Source of the DNA: Streptomyces xanthophaeus
GTDB taxonomy: Bacteria > Actinomycetota > Actinomycetes > Streptomycetales > Streptomycetaceae
NCBI RefSeq assembly: GCF_000725805.1
Contig: NZ_JOFT01000039.1
Span: 3,718-67,717, forward strand
DNA length: 64,000 nucleotides
Direction of reading: 5' to 3'
The translations under genes were made by a program, and so were the position numbers. Below are positions 26,204 to 38,962 of the stretch, piece by piece (position 1 is the stretch's first letter; each line of letters begins with the position of its first letter). The notes beneath the pieces are model-generated. The model ran no database searches. It worked only from the letters and a program-made list of their open reading frames with translations, and was not told where the DNA came from.

Positions 26204-28219
26204 TCAGCCCGCCGCGCGCGGCAGCCGGCGTTCCCACGTGCGGTGGAAGACGACCTCCTCGCCCTCCCGGCACAGGACCTCGTTCGACGTCAGGAAGCCG
26301 CCCTCGTCGCAGGTGATCTCCGACCGGGTCTCCACCCGCGCGTCCCAGCCCAGTTCGGGCCGGTGGAGCCGGATCTGCCACTCCGAGAGGGTCCGGGCCG
26401 ACAGGGGGTCGGACTCCTGGATCTCGTACACCTCCCGCGCGTCCTCGCTGAACTCCAGGCCGTCCGGGTACACCCGGGTGCCCCCGTAGCGGGGGTCGAC
26501 CTCCAGCCGCCAGGTCCCGCGCGCCACGTCCCGTACGACGAGCCGTTCCGGGCGCGGCTCGTCGAGGGTGGCCGGGAAGACCACCCCCAGCGGCTCCGAC
26601 TGCTCCGGCGGCTCGAAGCGGACCGACTCGTCCCGGGCCGTGGCGGCGGGGGACCCGGCCCGGACCGGGAGGGTCAGGGTGCTGCCCGCCGGGTCCAGGG
26701 TCCAGCCGGCCTCGGAGCCGGCCCGGGGCCAGATCCAGGGCCAGTACGCCGAGGACACCGCCAGCCGGATGCGGTGCCCGGGCGGGAAGGCGTGGCCGAT
26801 GCCGTTCAGCTCGAAGGTGACCTCCTCGTAGGCGCCCACGGGCCACGGCACCGCCTGCTCCCGGCCCCGGCGCGCGGACAGGTTCAGCACGCCCCGCGTG
26901 ACGAGCGTCGAGGAGCCGTCCGGGGCCACGTCGCACAGCCGGGCCACGGCCTGGCCGTACGGCACGTCCATGCGCAGCCGCAGGGTGACCGACGGGCGGC
27001 CGAGGATCTCCACCGGCTCGCCCCCGCCCACCGGGAACTCGAAGCAGGCCGACTTCGCGTCCTCCTCGCGCTGGTCCGGCGGCAGGTCGGCCTCGTTGCC
27101 GAAGGGGAAGAAGCGGCCCGCGTCGAGCCCGGTGTGCTGCGGGGAGGCGACGCGCACCGGGGCGCCCTGGAGCCCGTACGGGACGGGGACGACGGAGGCG
27201 GACGGCCAGGTCCGCTCCTCGGTCCAGCGGCCCGGGAGCTCCTCGTACACGGTGGCGGGCGGATGGGAGTCGCTGATCCAGGCGCGGAGCAGCGGTTCGT
27301 CCATCACGCCGTTGTCCTCGCCCTTGAGCCAGTGGTCCCACCAGCGCAGGGTTTCCTGGAGGAAGCCGATGGCCGGGCCCGGCGGCAGCCCGCGGTCCGG
27401 GTACTGGTGCGACCAGGGGCCGATCAGGCCGCGGACGCGGCCGGACGGCAGGTGCTCGACCAGCCGCAGCACGGTGTCCCGGTACGGGTCGTGCCAGCCG
27501 CCCACGGCCAGCACCGCCGCGCCGATCTCCGGGTAGCCCTCGCAGACGCTGCCGTGGCGCCAGTAGGCGTCGCGCGTCTGGTGGGAGAGCCAGGTGTGGA
27601 TCAGCGGCTCCACGGCCTCCAGCCGCGTCAGCCACTGCTCGCGCCAGCCGTCCCCGGCGTACAGCGGGTCCGGCGGGCGGGAGGCGAAGGCCAGCATGGT
27701 CGCCGCCCAGGCGTGCATGTCCACGGCCAGCACGGAGCCGCCCATGTAGTGGACGTCGTTGTCGTACCGGTCGTCCGTGGAGCAGACGGTGACGACCGCC
27801 TTCAGCGGTGCGGGGGCGAGGGCGGCGATCTGGAGGGAGTTGAAGCCGCCCCAGGAGATCCCGAACATGCCCACCGCGCCCGTGCACCAGGGCCGGGCCG
27901 CCAGCCATTCGACGACCGCGACCCCGTCGGCCAGCTCCTGGGCGTCGTACTCGTCCCCGGGCAGGCCGCCGCTGCACCCGTGGCCGCGCACGTCCACCCG
28001 TACCGAGGCGTAGCCGTGTCCCGCGTACCAGGGGTGGCGCTGCCAGTCGCGCGGCGCGGTCCAGTCGGTGAGGCGGTACGGCAGGTACTCCAGCAGGGCC
28101 GGGACCGGCTCGTCCGTGACCGGCCGCCAGATCCGGGCGTAGAGCTCCACGCCGTCGGACAGGGGGATCCGGACGTCCTCGCGTGTGGTCGCGTACGGGA
28201 AATCGGTACGGATGATCAT
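26204..28219 (-). CDS. CocE/NonD-family alpha/beta hydrolase (Xaa-Pro dipeptidyl-peptidase-like)
   Basis: The 671-residue hydrolase has the X-Pro dipeptidyl-peptidase (S15) fold. MFGISWGGFNSLQIA carries the nucleophilic Ser, the catalytic His is likely in LIGPWSHQYPDRG, and VDVRGHGCSGG is the oxyanion strand. A C-terminal jelly-roll domain (about residues 410-670) includes the typical NGIGHAFPPGHRIRLAVSS. Members cleave X-Pro dipeptides or acyl esters such as cocaine; the substrate cannot be assigned. No signal peptide is visible, so it is probably cytoplasmic. It lies 43 bp downstream of a peptide transporter in the same direction, which fits intracellular peptide breakdown. Confidence 0.9.
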   Translation of the reverse strand: MIIRTDFPYATTREDVRIPLSDGVELYARIWRPVTDEPVPALLEYLPYRLTDWTAPRDWQRHPWYAGHGYASVRVDVRGHGCSGGLPGDEYDAQELADGVAVVEWLAARPWCTGAVGMFGISWGGFNSLQIAALAPAPLKAVVTVCSTDDRYDNDVHYMGGSVLAVDMHAWAATMLAFASRPPDPLYAGDGWREQWLTRLEAVEPLIHTWLSHQTRDAYWRHGSVCEGYPEIGAAVLAVGGWHDPYRDTVLRLVEHLPSGRVRGLIGPWSHQYPDRGLPPGPAIGFLQETLRWWDHWLKGEDNGVMDEPLLRAWISDSHPPATVYEELPGRWTEERTWPSASVVPVPYGLQGAPVRVASPQHTGLDAGRFFPFGNEADLPPDQREEDAKSACFEFPVGGGEPVEILGRPSVTLRLRMDVPYGQAVARLCDVAPDGSSTLVTRGVLNLSARRGREQAVPWPVGAYEEVTFELNGIGHAFPPGHRIRLAVSSAYWPWIWPRAGSEAGWTLDPAGSTLTLPVRAGSPAATARDESVRFEPPEQSEPLGVVFPATLDEPRPERLVVRDVARGTWRLEVDPRYGGTRVYPDGLEFSEDAREVYEIQESDPLSARTLSEWQIRLHRPELGWDARVETRSEITCDEGGFLTSNEVLCREGEEVVFHRTWERRLPRAAG

Positions 28220-28262
28220 CCGGTTCAGCCGCCAATCGCCTCGGTCTCGGCCCGGTGGAGCC

Positions 28263-29780
28263 TCAGTGGACGGGGTGCATGGTGCGCCGCAGCCAGGGCG
28301 CCATCGCGATGACGGCCAGGCCCACCGCCACCGCGACGGCGCCGTTGACGCCGAAGTACACGGGGTGGGAGACCGTGCCGTAGAGCTTGACCACCTGCGC
28401 CTGGATGCCGTTGGCCAGGGCGAGGGAGAGGAACCACAGGGCCATGGTCTGGCTGCTGAAGGCCTTCGGGGCGAGCTTGGTGGTGGCCGACATGCCGGAG
28501 GTCTCCAGCAGGACGTCGCCGAGGCCGAGCAGCAGGTAGGAGCCGACGATCCACCAGGCGGCCATCTGGTAGGTGTCCCCGCTGTGCCCCGAGGTGGGGA
28601 TGACCATCAGCAGGAAGGACAGGCCGCCGAGGATCACCCCGATGGCGATCTTGTTGGAGGCGTGCGGCTGGCGGTGGCCCATCCGGACCCACAGCGCGGC
28701 GACGACCGGGGCCAGTGCCACCTCGAAGGCGCCGAGTGCGGAGGCGTACCAGCCGGCCGGGAAGTGGAAGCCGAGGATCTCGGTCCGGGCGTTGGTGGAG
28801 GCCAGCAGCATCATCGTGGAGTAGGCCTGGAAGAGGATGAAGTTGAAGGCGACCGAGGCAAGGAAGAGCACCACGTACGGACGCAGCCGCGTGCGCTCGG
28901 CGGGGGTCACCCGGGAGCTGCGGAACATGACGGTGAAGTAGACGACGGGGGCGATCACCGAGACGAGGGTGAGCAGGTCGACGAAGCGGTCCATCGTCAG
29001 CCAGCCCAGGAGCGCCAGGAGGGTGGCGAGGGCGGCGAACAGGACACAGCCCGTGATGATCTTCGTCACGGTGGCGCGCATGGCGTCGGGTGCGAGGGCG
29101 TACTCGGCGGAATGCTTGCGTCCGGCCAGATGGCGGCGGCCCATCACGTACTGCACCAGGCCGGCGGTCATGCCGATCGCGGCGGCGGAGAAGCCCCAGT
29201 GCCAGCCCTGGTGCTCGCCGAGCCAGCTGGTGATCAGGGGTCCGGCGAAGGCGCCGATGTTGATGGCCATGTAGTAGAGGGCGAAGCCCGCGTCGCGCCG
29301 GTCGTCGGCGGTCCGGTACAGCTTGCCGACCATGGTGGCCACGTTCGGCTTGAGCAGGCCGGTGCCCGCGCTGATCAGGCCGAGGCCCACCCAGGTCATG
29401 GCGGCGGTCGGCACCGCCATGGCGTAGTGGCCGCAGGCGATCAGGATGCCGCCCCACAGAACCGCTCGATAGGAACCGAGGATCCGGTCGGCGAGCCATC
29501 CACCGGCGACGGAGACGAGGTAGACCATGGTCCCGTAGGCCGCCGAGACGGAGGCCGCGGTGCCGGGGTCCATGCCCAGGCCGCCGTCGGCCACCGAATC
29601 CGCGAAGTAGAGGACGAGGATGGCCTGCATGCCCAGGAACGAGAAGCGTTCCCAGACCTCTAGTCCGGAGAGGGTGGCGAGACCCCGGGGATGACCGAGG
29701 AAGGCGTGGTCGTCACCCGGAGGCGGCTGGTCCGCTTCCGGGTCCGAGGGTTCGTCTTGATCGGTATCAGTTCTGGACAA
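28263..29780 (-). CDS. POT-family proton-dependent oligopeptide transporter
   Basis: The 505-residue major-facilitator protein belongs to the POT/PTR2 branch. GLEVWERFSFLGMQAILVLY contains the ExxERF proton-coupling signature; GGWLADRILGSYRAVLWGG and YYMAINIGAFAGPLI are the family blocks. About 14 hydrophobic segments are seen. It imports di- and tripeptides with protons. The TTG start at 29780 follows GGAG about 8 bp upstream, and the first 25 residues are acidic. The downstream peptidase-like gene probably shares its transcript. Confidence 0.92.
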   Translation of the reverse strand: MSRTDTDQDEPSDPEADQPPPGDDHAFLGHPRGLATLSGLEVWERFSFLGMQAILVLYFADSVADGGLGMDPGTAASVSAAYGTMVYLVSVAGGWLADRILGSYRAVLWGGILIACGHYAMAVPTAAMTWVGLGLISAGTGLLKPNVATMVGKLYRTADDRRDAGFALYYMAINIGAFAGPLITSWLGEHQGWHWGFSAAAIGMTAGLVQYVMGRRHLAGRKHSAEYALAPDAMRATVTKIITGCVLFAALATLLALLGWLTMDRFVDLLTLVSVIAPVVYFTVMFRSSRVTPAERTRLRPYVVLFLASVAFNFILFQAYSTMMLLASTNARTEILGFHFPAGWYASALGAFEVALAPVVAALWVRMGHRQPHASNKIAIGVILGGLSFLLMVIPTSGHSGDTYQMAAWWIVGSYLLLGLGDVLLETSGMSATTKLAPKAFSSQTMALWFLSLALANGIQAQVVKLYGTVSHPVYFGVNGAVAVAVGLAVIAMAPWLRRTMHPVH

Positions 29781-29970
29781 AACGCATTCTCCGGTTGTTT
29801 CGGCTCCTCCAGAACATACCGGTGCGCTTCGGGCGATGCTCGGGTGACCGCCGGACAGGCGCTCTCCGTGATCGAAAACAGACCCGATACGCTGGCTTGA
29901 GTGATGGCAGCGACACATCGACAATCCATGTGATCGTCAGCGTGATCGTCAGCAGACAGGAGTACCCCTC

Positions 29971-30981
29971 GTGACCGTCGTCGGGCCGTTCGGACTGAGC
30001 GTGCGGGACCAGGCTCTTGAGACCGATGTCCAGGCCGGACTGGCCGCCGTCGAGGCGGGTCTGCTGGAGGCCACCAAGAGCGAAGTCCCCTTCATCACCG
30101 AGGCCGCACAGCACCTCGTGCGGGCCGGAGGCAAGCGCTTCCGTCCGCTGCTGGTGATGCTCGCTTCCCGGTTCGGCGATCCGTACGCCCCCGGCGTCGT
30201 GCCCTCCGCCGTGGTCGTGGAGCTCACCCACCTGGCGACGCTCTACCACGACGACGTCATGGACGAGGCGGACGTGCGCCGCGGGGTGGCCAGCGCCAAC
30301 ACCCGCTGGGGCAACTCGGTGGCCGTCCTGACGGGTGACTTCCTGTTCGCCCGCGCCTCGCACATCCTGGCCGACCTCGGCCCCGAGGCCGTACGCATCC
30401 AGGCCGAGGCCTTCGAGCGGCTGGTGACGGGCCAGATCCTGGAGACCGCCGGCCCGCGCGACGGCCGCGACCCCGTCGCCCACTACCTCGACGTCATCGC
30501 GGGCAAGACCGGTTCGCTGATCGCCGTGTCCGGCCGCTTCGGCGCCCTGATGTCCGGCGCCGACGAGTCGGTCGTCGACATCCTCACCCAGTACGGCGAG
30601 CGCCTCGGCACCGCCTTCCAGCTCGCCGACGACGTCCTCGACATCGCCTCCGACACGCACGAGTCCGGCAAGACCCCGGGCACCGACCTGCGCGAGGGCA
30701 TCCCGACCCTGCCCGTGCTGCGGCTGCGCGAGAGCGCCGCCCGCGACGGGCGCGCCGAGGACCTGGAGCTCGTACGGCTCCTGGACGGCGACCTGACGGA
30801 CGACGCCCGGCACGCCGAGGTGCTGACCCGGCTCCGGGTGCACCCCGCCCTGGAGCAGGCCCGCCGCGACACCGTCCGCTACGCCGAGGACGCGCGGGCC
30901 ACGCTCGCCCCGCTGCCGGAGTGCTTCGCGAAGTCGGCGCTGGTCGAGCTCTGCGACGCCGTGGTGCACCGCGCGGGCTGA
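29971..30981 (+). CDS. Polyprenyl diphosphate synthase (menaquinone side chain)
   Basis: The 336-residue trans-prenyltransferase has GGKRFRPLLVMLAS, the first aspartate-rich motif in LYHDDVMDEADVRRG, and the second in FQLADDVLDIASD. It elongates allylic diphosphates with isopentenyl diphosphate. In Streptomyces such an enzyme makes the long side chain for menaquinone (MK-9), although other family members make GGPP; the residues before the first motif suggest a long-chain product. The GTG start follows AGGAG. A terminator follows 21 bp after the stop, so the gene is probably monocistronic. Confidence 0.9.
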   Translation: MTVVGPFGLSVRDQALETDVQAGLAAVEAGLLEATKSEVPFITEAAQHLVRAGGKRFRPLLVMLASRFGDPYAPGVVPSAVVVELTHLATLYHDDVMDEADVRRGVASANTRWGNSVAVLTGDFLFARASHILADLGPEAVRIQAEAFERLVTGQILETAGPRDGRDPVAHYLDVIAGKTGSLIAVSGRFGALMSGADESVVDILTQYGERLGTAFQLADDVLDIASDTHESGKTPGTDLREGIPTLPVLRLRESAARDGRAEDLELVRLLDGDLTDDARHAEVLTRLRVHPALEQARRDTVRYAEDARATLAPLPECFAKSALVELCDAVVHRAG

Positions 30982-31002
30982 CACCGCCCCCAGCAGTGGA
31001 AC

Positions 31003-31049
31003 GGGCCCCTCCGCCCCGTCGACCCCTACGGGTCGGGGGAGAGGGGCCC
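31003..31049 (+). terminator. Terminator after polyprenyl synthase
   Basis: GGGCCCCTC pairs with GAGGGGCCC, enclosing CGACCC-CTA-CGGGTCG, and is followed by CTCTTGT. It separates this gene from the LolA-like gene. Confidence 0.75.
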
Positions 31050-31206
31050 CTCTTGTGTCATCCCACGGTCGTACGCACAGTTGCTTCCGGGGACTGACGC
31101 CCCCGGCGCCCCGATTTGGTCAGATGGAGTCATCAAACCCCACCAGATCGGGTGAGCGCGGCGACACGGGGGTCGCCGCCGACGACACAGAGGGCAGGGC
31201 ACTGAC

Positions 31207-32415
31207 ATGGCAGCGAACACGAAGACTTCTCGCAAGGTCGCCCGGTACGCCGTACCGGTCGCGGTGGCAGGTGTGGCCGCGGCGACCGTCGCGATGGTCC
31301 CGGCCTTCGCCAATGCCGGCGGACCCGACCTGCCGAAGGTGACGGCGCAGCAGCTCATCGAGAAGGTGGCGGCCTCGGACGTGCAGGAGCTGTCCGGCAC
31401 GGCCAAGCTCAGCACCGACCTGGGCCTGCCGACCCTCGCGACCGGACTGCTCGGGGGCGGCGGCGTCGCGGGCGGCTCGGCCAATCCCGAGGACAAGGTC
31501 GCCCAGCTGGCGAGCGGTACGCACACCTTCCGCGTCGCCGCCGACGGCCCGGACCGCCAGAAGCTCACCTTCCTGGACGGCAAGGACGAGTACAGCCTCA
31601 TCCACAACGGCGACGACGTGTGGGGATACGACTCCAAGTCGAACGAGGTCTTCCACGAGAAGGCCCCCCAGCCGGGCCAGGACGGCGGCAAGGACAAGGG
31701 CAAGGAGCACAAGACGGCCGACCGGCTGGGCGCCTCGCCCCAGCAGCTCGCCGAGGAGCTCCTGAAGGCGGCCGGCCCGACCACCGACGTGAGCGTCGGC
31801 GACACGGCCCAGGTGGCCGGCCGCGACGCCTACCAGCTGGTGCTCAAGCCCAAGCAGAGCGGCTCCACCATCGCCTCCGTGAAGATCGCCGTGGACGCCA
31901 AGAACGGCGTGCCGCTGCGCGTGCAGGTGCTGTCCACCCAGGGCGGCAAGCCCATCGTGGACGCGGGCTTCACCAAGGTGGAGTTCGCCAAGCCGGCCGC
32001 CGACACCTTCGCCTTCACCGTCCCCAAGGGCGCCAAGGTGACCGAGGGCGGGGCCGAGTCCGGCCACGGCGACAAGGACTTCAAGGCCCTTGAGTCCTTC
32101 CCGGGCCTGGACGGCCTGGTCGGCGGGGCGAACGGCAAGGGTGAGGTGAAGGTCCTCGGTGAGGGCTGGGCCGCCATCGCCCGGATCGACTCGGGCACCG
32201 GCAAGGGGCTGAAGGACCTGGAGAACGACAAGGACGCCCCCAAGCAGGCCAAGCAGTTCCTCGACTCCCTCGGGGACAAGGTCTCCGGGAAGTTCGGCGA
32301 GGGCCGCGTCCTGTCCACCCGCGTCGTCAACGCCCTGATCACCGACGACGGCAAGGTCTACGTCGGCGCCGTCACCAAGGACGCGCTGGTGAAGGCGGCC
32401 GACGCCAACAAGTAG
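31207..32415 (+). CDS. Exported LolA/RseB-like protein
   Basis: The 402-residue protein has a signal-like N-terminus (KVARYAVPVAVAGVAAATVA) and a central region typical of the LolA/LppX/RseB lipoprotein-carrier fold: SGTAKLSTDLGLP, THTFRVAADGPDRQKLTFLD, DVWGYDSKSNEVFHE, and later VAGRDAYQLVLKPK. Actinomycetes have no outer membrane of the Gram-negative kind, so the fold probably serves lipid or stress-signal sensing rather than Lol transport. A Lys/Gly-rich linker near residue 155 and a C-terminal domain with no known match follow. No anti-sigma factor or ABC transporter lies next to it here. Confidence 0.8.
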   Translation: MAANTKTSRKVARYAVPVAVAGVAAATVAMVPAFANAGGPDLPKVTAQQLIEKVAASDVQELSGTAKLSTDLGLPTLATGLLGGGGVAGGSANPEDKVAQLASGTHTFRVAADGPDRQKLTFLDGKDEYSLIHNGDDVWGYDSKSNEVFHEKAPQPGQDGGKDKGKEHKTADRLGASPQQLAEELLKAAGPTTDVSVGDTAQVAGRDAYQLVLKPKQSGSTIASVKIAVDAKNGVPLRVQVLSTQGGKPIVDAGFTKVEFAKPAADTFAFTVPKGAKVTEGGAESGHGDKDFKALESFPGLDGLVGGANGKGEVKVLGEGWAAIARIDSGTGKGLKDLENDKDAPKQAKQFLDSLGDKVSGKFGEGRVLSTRVVNALITDDGKVYVGAVTKDALVKAADANK

Positions 32416-32437
32416 TCACCCCTGGGAAGACTGTGCG

Positions 32438-32472
32438 AAGGGTGGGCCGGGACTGTGTCCCGGCCCACCCTT
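32438..32472 (+). terminator. Terminator after the LolA-like gene
   Basis: Perfect inverted repeat AAGGGTGGGCCGGGAC / GTCCCGGCCCACCCTT around a three-base loop, 22 bp after the stop. Confidence 0.85.
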
Positions 32473-32520
32473 GCGTCGTTCCCCTCCTGCGTACAGCGCG
32501 ACCGCTGTACGGTGGAAGGC

Positions 32521-32720
32521 ATGTCGAGACACGTCACCATCCGCCTGGACGAAGAGTTCCACGAGCGCCTCAAGGCGCGCGCGGCGGCACTGGGGACGAC
32601 GGTCACCGCGCTGATCACCGAGGTCACGGAGCGCGAACTCGACGAGGACCGGAAGAACTTCCTCTCCGGCATAGAGGAGTTCGCCGACCACTGGAGCTAC
32701 TTCCAGGAGCGGTTCGGCAA

Positions 32721-32724
<4 letters not shown>
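32521..32724 (+). CDS. Ribbon-helix-helix antitoxin-like protein
   Basis: The 67-residue protein has the ribbon-helix-helix pattern: a strand HVTIRLDEEFHERLKARAAA and helix TTVTALITEVTERELDEDRK, followed by a C-terminal acidic and aromatic tail (GIEEFADHWSYFQERFG) of the sort that wraps a toxin. The ATG at 32521 follows GGAAGG. The stop overlaps the start of the next gene, so the pair behaves as a type II toxin-antitoxin module with the antitoxin first, likely autoregulated. Confidence 0.82.
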
Positions 32725-34488
<1,764 letters not shown>

Positions 34489-34574
34489 TTAGTGCGTCAG
34501 TGCGAGCCTGATGGTCGGCGAGGGCATGACAATTCGTCAAGACCAGAATCCGGTCAGGGTGGTTCGGAAAACGG

Positions 34575-34611
34575 ACGATCCCCGGCACTGGTGGTCAGTG
34601 CCGGGGATCGT
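34575..34611 (-). terminator. Terminator after rarD
   Basis: Perfect 16-bp inverted repeat ACGATCCCCGGCACTG / CAGTGCCGGGGATCGT around GTGGT, 20 bp past the rarD stop on the minus strand. It also lies in the upstream region of the aminopeptidase gene, insulating it. Confidence 0.85.
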
Positions 34612-34630
34612 GGGAGTGGAGAGGGTGCTG

Positions 34631-35638
34631 TTACGCCGGCTCGCGCGTCGGCGGGACGACCGCCGCAGGCGTCGGCGCGGGCGCTTCCGGAACCGCTGCG
34701 GAGGGTGCCTGAGGTGCCTGAGGTGCCTGCGGTGCGGCGGCGAGCTGGGCCCGCGCCCTGCGCGACGTACGGAGCGCGTCCCAGGTCAGCACCGTGAGCG
34801 CGGCCCAGACCAGGGAGAAGCCGGCCCAGCGCTCGGGGGGCATGGCCTCGTGGAAGTACAGGACGCCGAGCCCGAACTGGAACACCGGGGCCATGTACTG
34901 GAGCAGCCCGAGGGTGGACAGCGGGACGCGGATCGCGGCGGCCCCGAAGAGCACCAGCGGGACCGCGGTCACCAGACCGGTCGCGGAGAGCAGGACGGAG
35001 TGCCCGAGCCCCTCGGTGGCGAAGGTCGAGCGGCCCTGCGTGCCCAGCCACAGCAGGTAGCCGAGGGCGGGCAGGAACAGCACGGCGGTCTCGGCGGCCA
35101 GCGATTCCAGGCCGCCCATGCCGAGCTTCTTCTTGATCAGCCCGTAGGTGGCGAAGGAGAAGGCCAGGACCAGCGAGATCCACGGCGGGCGCCCGTAGCC
35201 CACGGCGAGCACCAGCACGGCGAGGCAGCTGATGCCGACGGCCGCCCACTGGGCGCGGCGCAGCCGTTCGCCGAGCGCGAGCACGCCGATCGCGATGCTG
35301 ACCAGCGGATTGATGAAGTAGCCGAGGCTGGCCTCGACGACGTGGCCGTTGTTGACGGCCCAGATGTACAGGCCCCAGTTCACGGTGATCACGGAGGCGG
35401 CCAGCGTGGTGAGGGCCAGTTTGCGGGGCTGGCGCAGCAGCTCCCGTATCCAGCCCCAGCGGCGCAGCGCGAGCAGGGCCAGACCGACCGCGGCCAGTGA
35501 CCACACCATGCGGTGGGCGACGATCTCGACGGCTTCCGAGGGCTTCAGCAGGGGCCAGAAGAGGGGGACGAGCCCCCACACCGCGTAGGCGCCGAATCCG
35601 CTGAGCAGACCCGCGCGATGATCTTTTTCCGCCTTCAC
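34631..35638 (-). CDS. rarD: RarD, EamA-family drug/metabolite transporter
   Basis: The 335-residue ten-helix transporter of the DMT superfamily matches RarD: AGLLSGFGAYAVWGLVPLFW at the start, WGLYIWAVNNGHVVEASLGY, and LQYMAPVFQFGLGVLYFHEA at the end. GTG at 35638 follows AGGAGG at ideal spacing; upstream in-frame ATGs are less likely. The C-terminal tail after ARAQLAA is Pro/Ala-rich and contains four QAP units made by a 9-bp DNA repeat. RarD proteins were named for chloramphenicol sensitivity, but the substrate is unproven. Confidence 0.9.
   Translation of the reverse strand: MKAEKDHRAGLLSGFGAYAVWGLVPLFWPLLKPSEAVEIVAHRMVWSLAAVGLALLALRRWGWIRELLRQPRKLALTTLAASVITVNWGLYIWAVNNGHVVEASLGYFINPLVSIAIGVLALGERLRRAQWAAVGISCLAVLVLAVGYGRPPWISLVLAFSFATYGLIKKKLGMGGLESLAAETAVLFLPALGYLLWLGTQGRSTFATEGLGHSVLLSATGLVTAVPLVLFGAAAIRVPLSTLGLLQYMAPVFQFGLGVLYFHEAMPPERWAGFSLVWAALTVLTWDALRTSRRARAQLAAAPQAPQAPQAPSAAVPEAPAPTPAAVVPPTREPA
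34704..34730. repeat. 9-bp tandem repeat in the rarD tail
   Basis: Three GGTGCCTGA/C units in a row, in frame, encode repeated Gln-Ala-Pro on the minus strand. Length variation would be tolerated by the tail. Confidence 0.7.
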
Positions 35639-35726
35639 GGGGCCTCCTGTACGCATTCCAGCCAACTTGACGACGGTAGCGCCGTACAGGTCGGATGTCA
35701 TGCCCGTCACGAGGAGATACTCATGA

Positions 35727-35763
35727 CACGAAGCCCGGCCCCCGTGAGGGGCCGGGCTTCGTG
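35727..35763. terminator. Terminator after korB
   Basis: Perfect repeat CACGAAGCCCGGCCCC / GGGGCCGGGCTTCGTG around GTGA, 27 bp past the korB stop on the minus strand. Confidence 0.88.
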
Positions 35764-35790
35764 GTGGTCCAGGCGGTCGTGCCCCGTCCG

Positions 35791-36862
<1,072 letters not shown>

Positions 36863-36870
<8 letters not shown>

Positions 36871-38806
36871 TGATGGCCTCCTCGAGAACCTTGGCGAGCT
36901 GCTCGGCCTTGAACGGCATTCCGTTGACCTGGTTGTACGACTGGGCGTCGACCAGGTATTTCGCGCGGATCAGGGTGGCGAGCTGCCCGAGGTTCATCTC
37001 CGGCACCACTACCTTGTCGTAACGTCCGAGGACCTCTCCCAGATTCCGCGGGAAGGGGTTCAGGTGCCGCAGATGGGTCTGGGCGATGGGCTGCCCGGCC
37101 TGGCGCAGGCGGCGGACGGCCGCGGTGATCGGGCCGTAGGTGGAGCCCCAGCCGATGACCAGGGTCCGGGCGCCGTCGGGGTCGTCCACGGTCAGGTCCG
37201 GGACGTCGATGTTGTCGATCTTGGCCTGGCGGGTGCGGACCATGAAGTCGTGGTTGGCCGGGTCGTAGGAGATGTTGCCCGTGCCGTCCTGCTTCTCGAT
37301 GCCGCCGATCCGGTGCTCCAGCCCCGGGGTGCCCGGCACGGCCCAGGGCCGTGCCAGCGTCTGCGGGTCGCGCTTGTAGGGCCAGAAGACCTCGGTGCCG
37401 TCGGCCAGCGTGTGGTTGGGGCCGGTGGCGAACTTGACCTTGAGGTCGGGCAGGTCGGTGACCTCGGGGATCCGCCACGGCTCGGAGCCGTTGGCAAGGT
37501 AGCCGTCGGAGAGCAGGAACACCGGCGTCCGGTAGGCCAGCGCGATCCGGGCCGCCTCCAGCGCCGCGTCGAAGCAGTCCGCCGGGGTGCAGGGGGCCAC
37601 GATCGGGACCGGGGCCTCGCCGTTGCGCCCGTACATCGCCTGGAGGAGGTCGGCCTGCTCCGTCTTGGTCGGCAGGCCCGTGGAGGGGCCGCCGCGCTGG
37701 ATGTCCACGATCAGCAGCGGCAGCTCCAGCGACACCGCCAGCCCGATCGTCTCCGACTTCAGGGCCACACCGGGCCCCGAGGTGGTCGTCACGGCCAGCG
37801 CCCCGCCGAAGGCGGCGCCCAGCGCCGCGCCGATCCCGGCGATCTCGTCCTCGGCCTGGAAGGTCCGCACGCCGAAGTTCTTGTGCCGCGACAGCTCGTG
37901 CAGGATGTCCGAGGCCGGGGTGATCGGGTACGAGCCCAGGTACAGCGGCAGGTCGGCCTGCTGCCCCGCCGCGATCAGGCCGTAGGACAGGGCCAGGTTC
38001 CCCGAGATGTTGCGGTACGTGCCGGTGGGGAAGGCCTTGCTGGCCGGTGCGACCTCGTAGGAGACCGCGAAGTCCTCGGTCGTCTCGCCGAAGTTCCAGC
38101 CCGCCCGGAAGGCGGCCACGTTCGCCTCGGCGATCTGCGGCTTCTTCGCGAACTTCTGCCGCAGGAAGGTCTCCGTACCCTCCGTGGGCCGGTGGTACAT
38201 CCACGACAGCAGGCCCAGCGCGAACATGTTCTTGCTGCGCTCGGCCTCCTTGCGGGGCAGGCCGAAGTCCTTCAGGGCCTCCAGCGTCAGCGTGGTCAGC
38301 GGCACCGGGTGCAGGTTGTAGGCGTTGAGGGAGCCGTCTTCCAGCGGTGAGGTCTCGTAGCCGACCTTGGCCATCGGGCGCTTGGTGAACTCATCGGTGT
38401 TGATGATGATCTCCGCGCCGCGCGGCACGTCCCCGATGTTCGCCTTCAGCGCCGCGGGGTTCATCGCCACCAGCACGTTCGGGGCGTCGCCCGGGGTGAG
38501 GATGTCGTGATCGGCGAAGTGCAGCTGGAACGAGGAGACGCCCGGCAGGGTGCCGGCGGGCGCCCGGATCTCGGCGGGGAAGTTGGGCAGCGTCGACAGG
38601 TCGTTCCCGAAGGACGCCGTCTCCGACGTGAAGCGGTCACCGGTGAGCTGCATTCCGTCACCCGAGTCACCCGCGAAGCGGATGATCACACGGTCGAGAC
38701 GGCGGACTTCCTTGCCGTTGGGGCCCTCCGGGATGCGCTGTCCACCGACAACCGCTCCTCCGGACCCGTCGGCCTGCTCGGCTGGGCTACTGACCTGGCT
38801 GGTCAC
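36863..38806 (-). CDS. korA: 2-oxoacid:ferredoxin oxidoreductase alpha subunit (KorA, gamma-alpha fusion)
   Basis: The 647-residue protein has an N-terminal gamma domain (residues about 38-225: IRFAGDSGDGMQLTGDRFTS ... LVAMNPAALKAN) fused to the alpha domain (LGSYPITPASDILHELS, TTSGPGVALKSETIGLAV, DIQRGGPSTGLPTKTEQADL). The GPSTGLPTKTEQ block is characteristic of the 2-oxoglutarate/2-oxoacid group. The start ATG follows AGGAGG. The operon order is korA-korB, read toward rarD, with the response-regulator gene 156 bp upstream in the same orientation. Confidence 0.93.
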
Positions 38807-38962
38807 TGAACTGGACCTCCTTCGAGGCGTGGTTCCCCAGGACCCACCCTACGTCCGTAGCGATCAGGTCCAAGGGGTCGACCACATTCTGGACCGTCGG
38901 ACCGCCCATTGAGACGATCCGACCGGTATGCCGTGTGCCATATCTGACAGAGTGTCAGTCGA

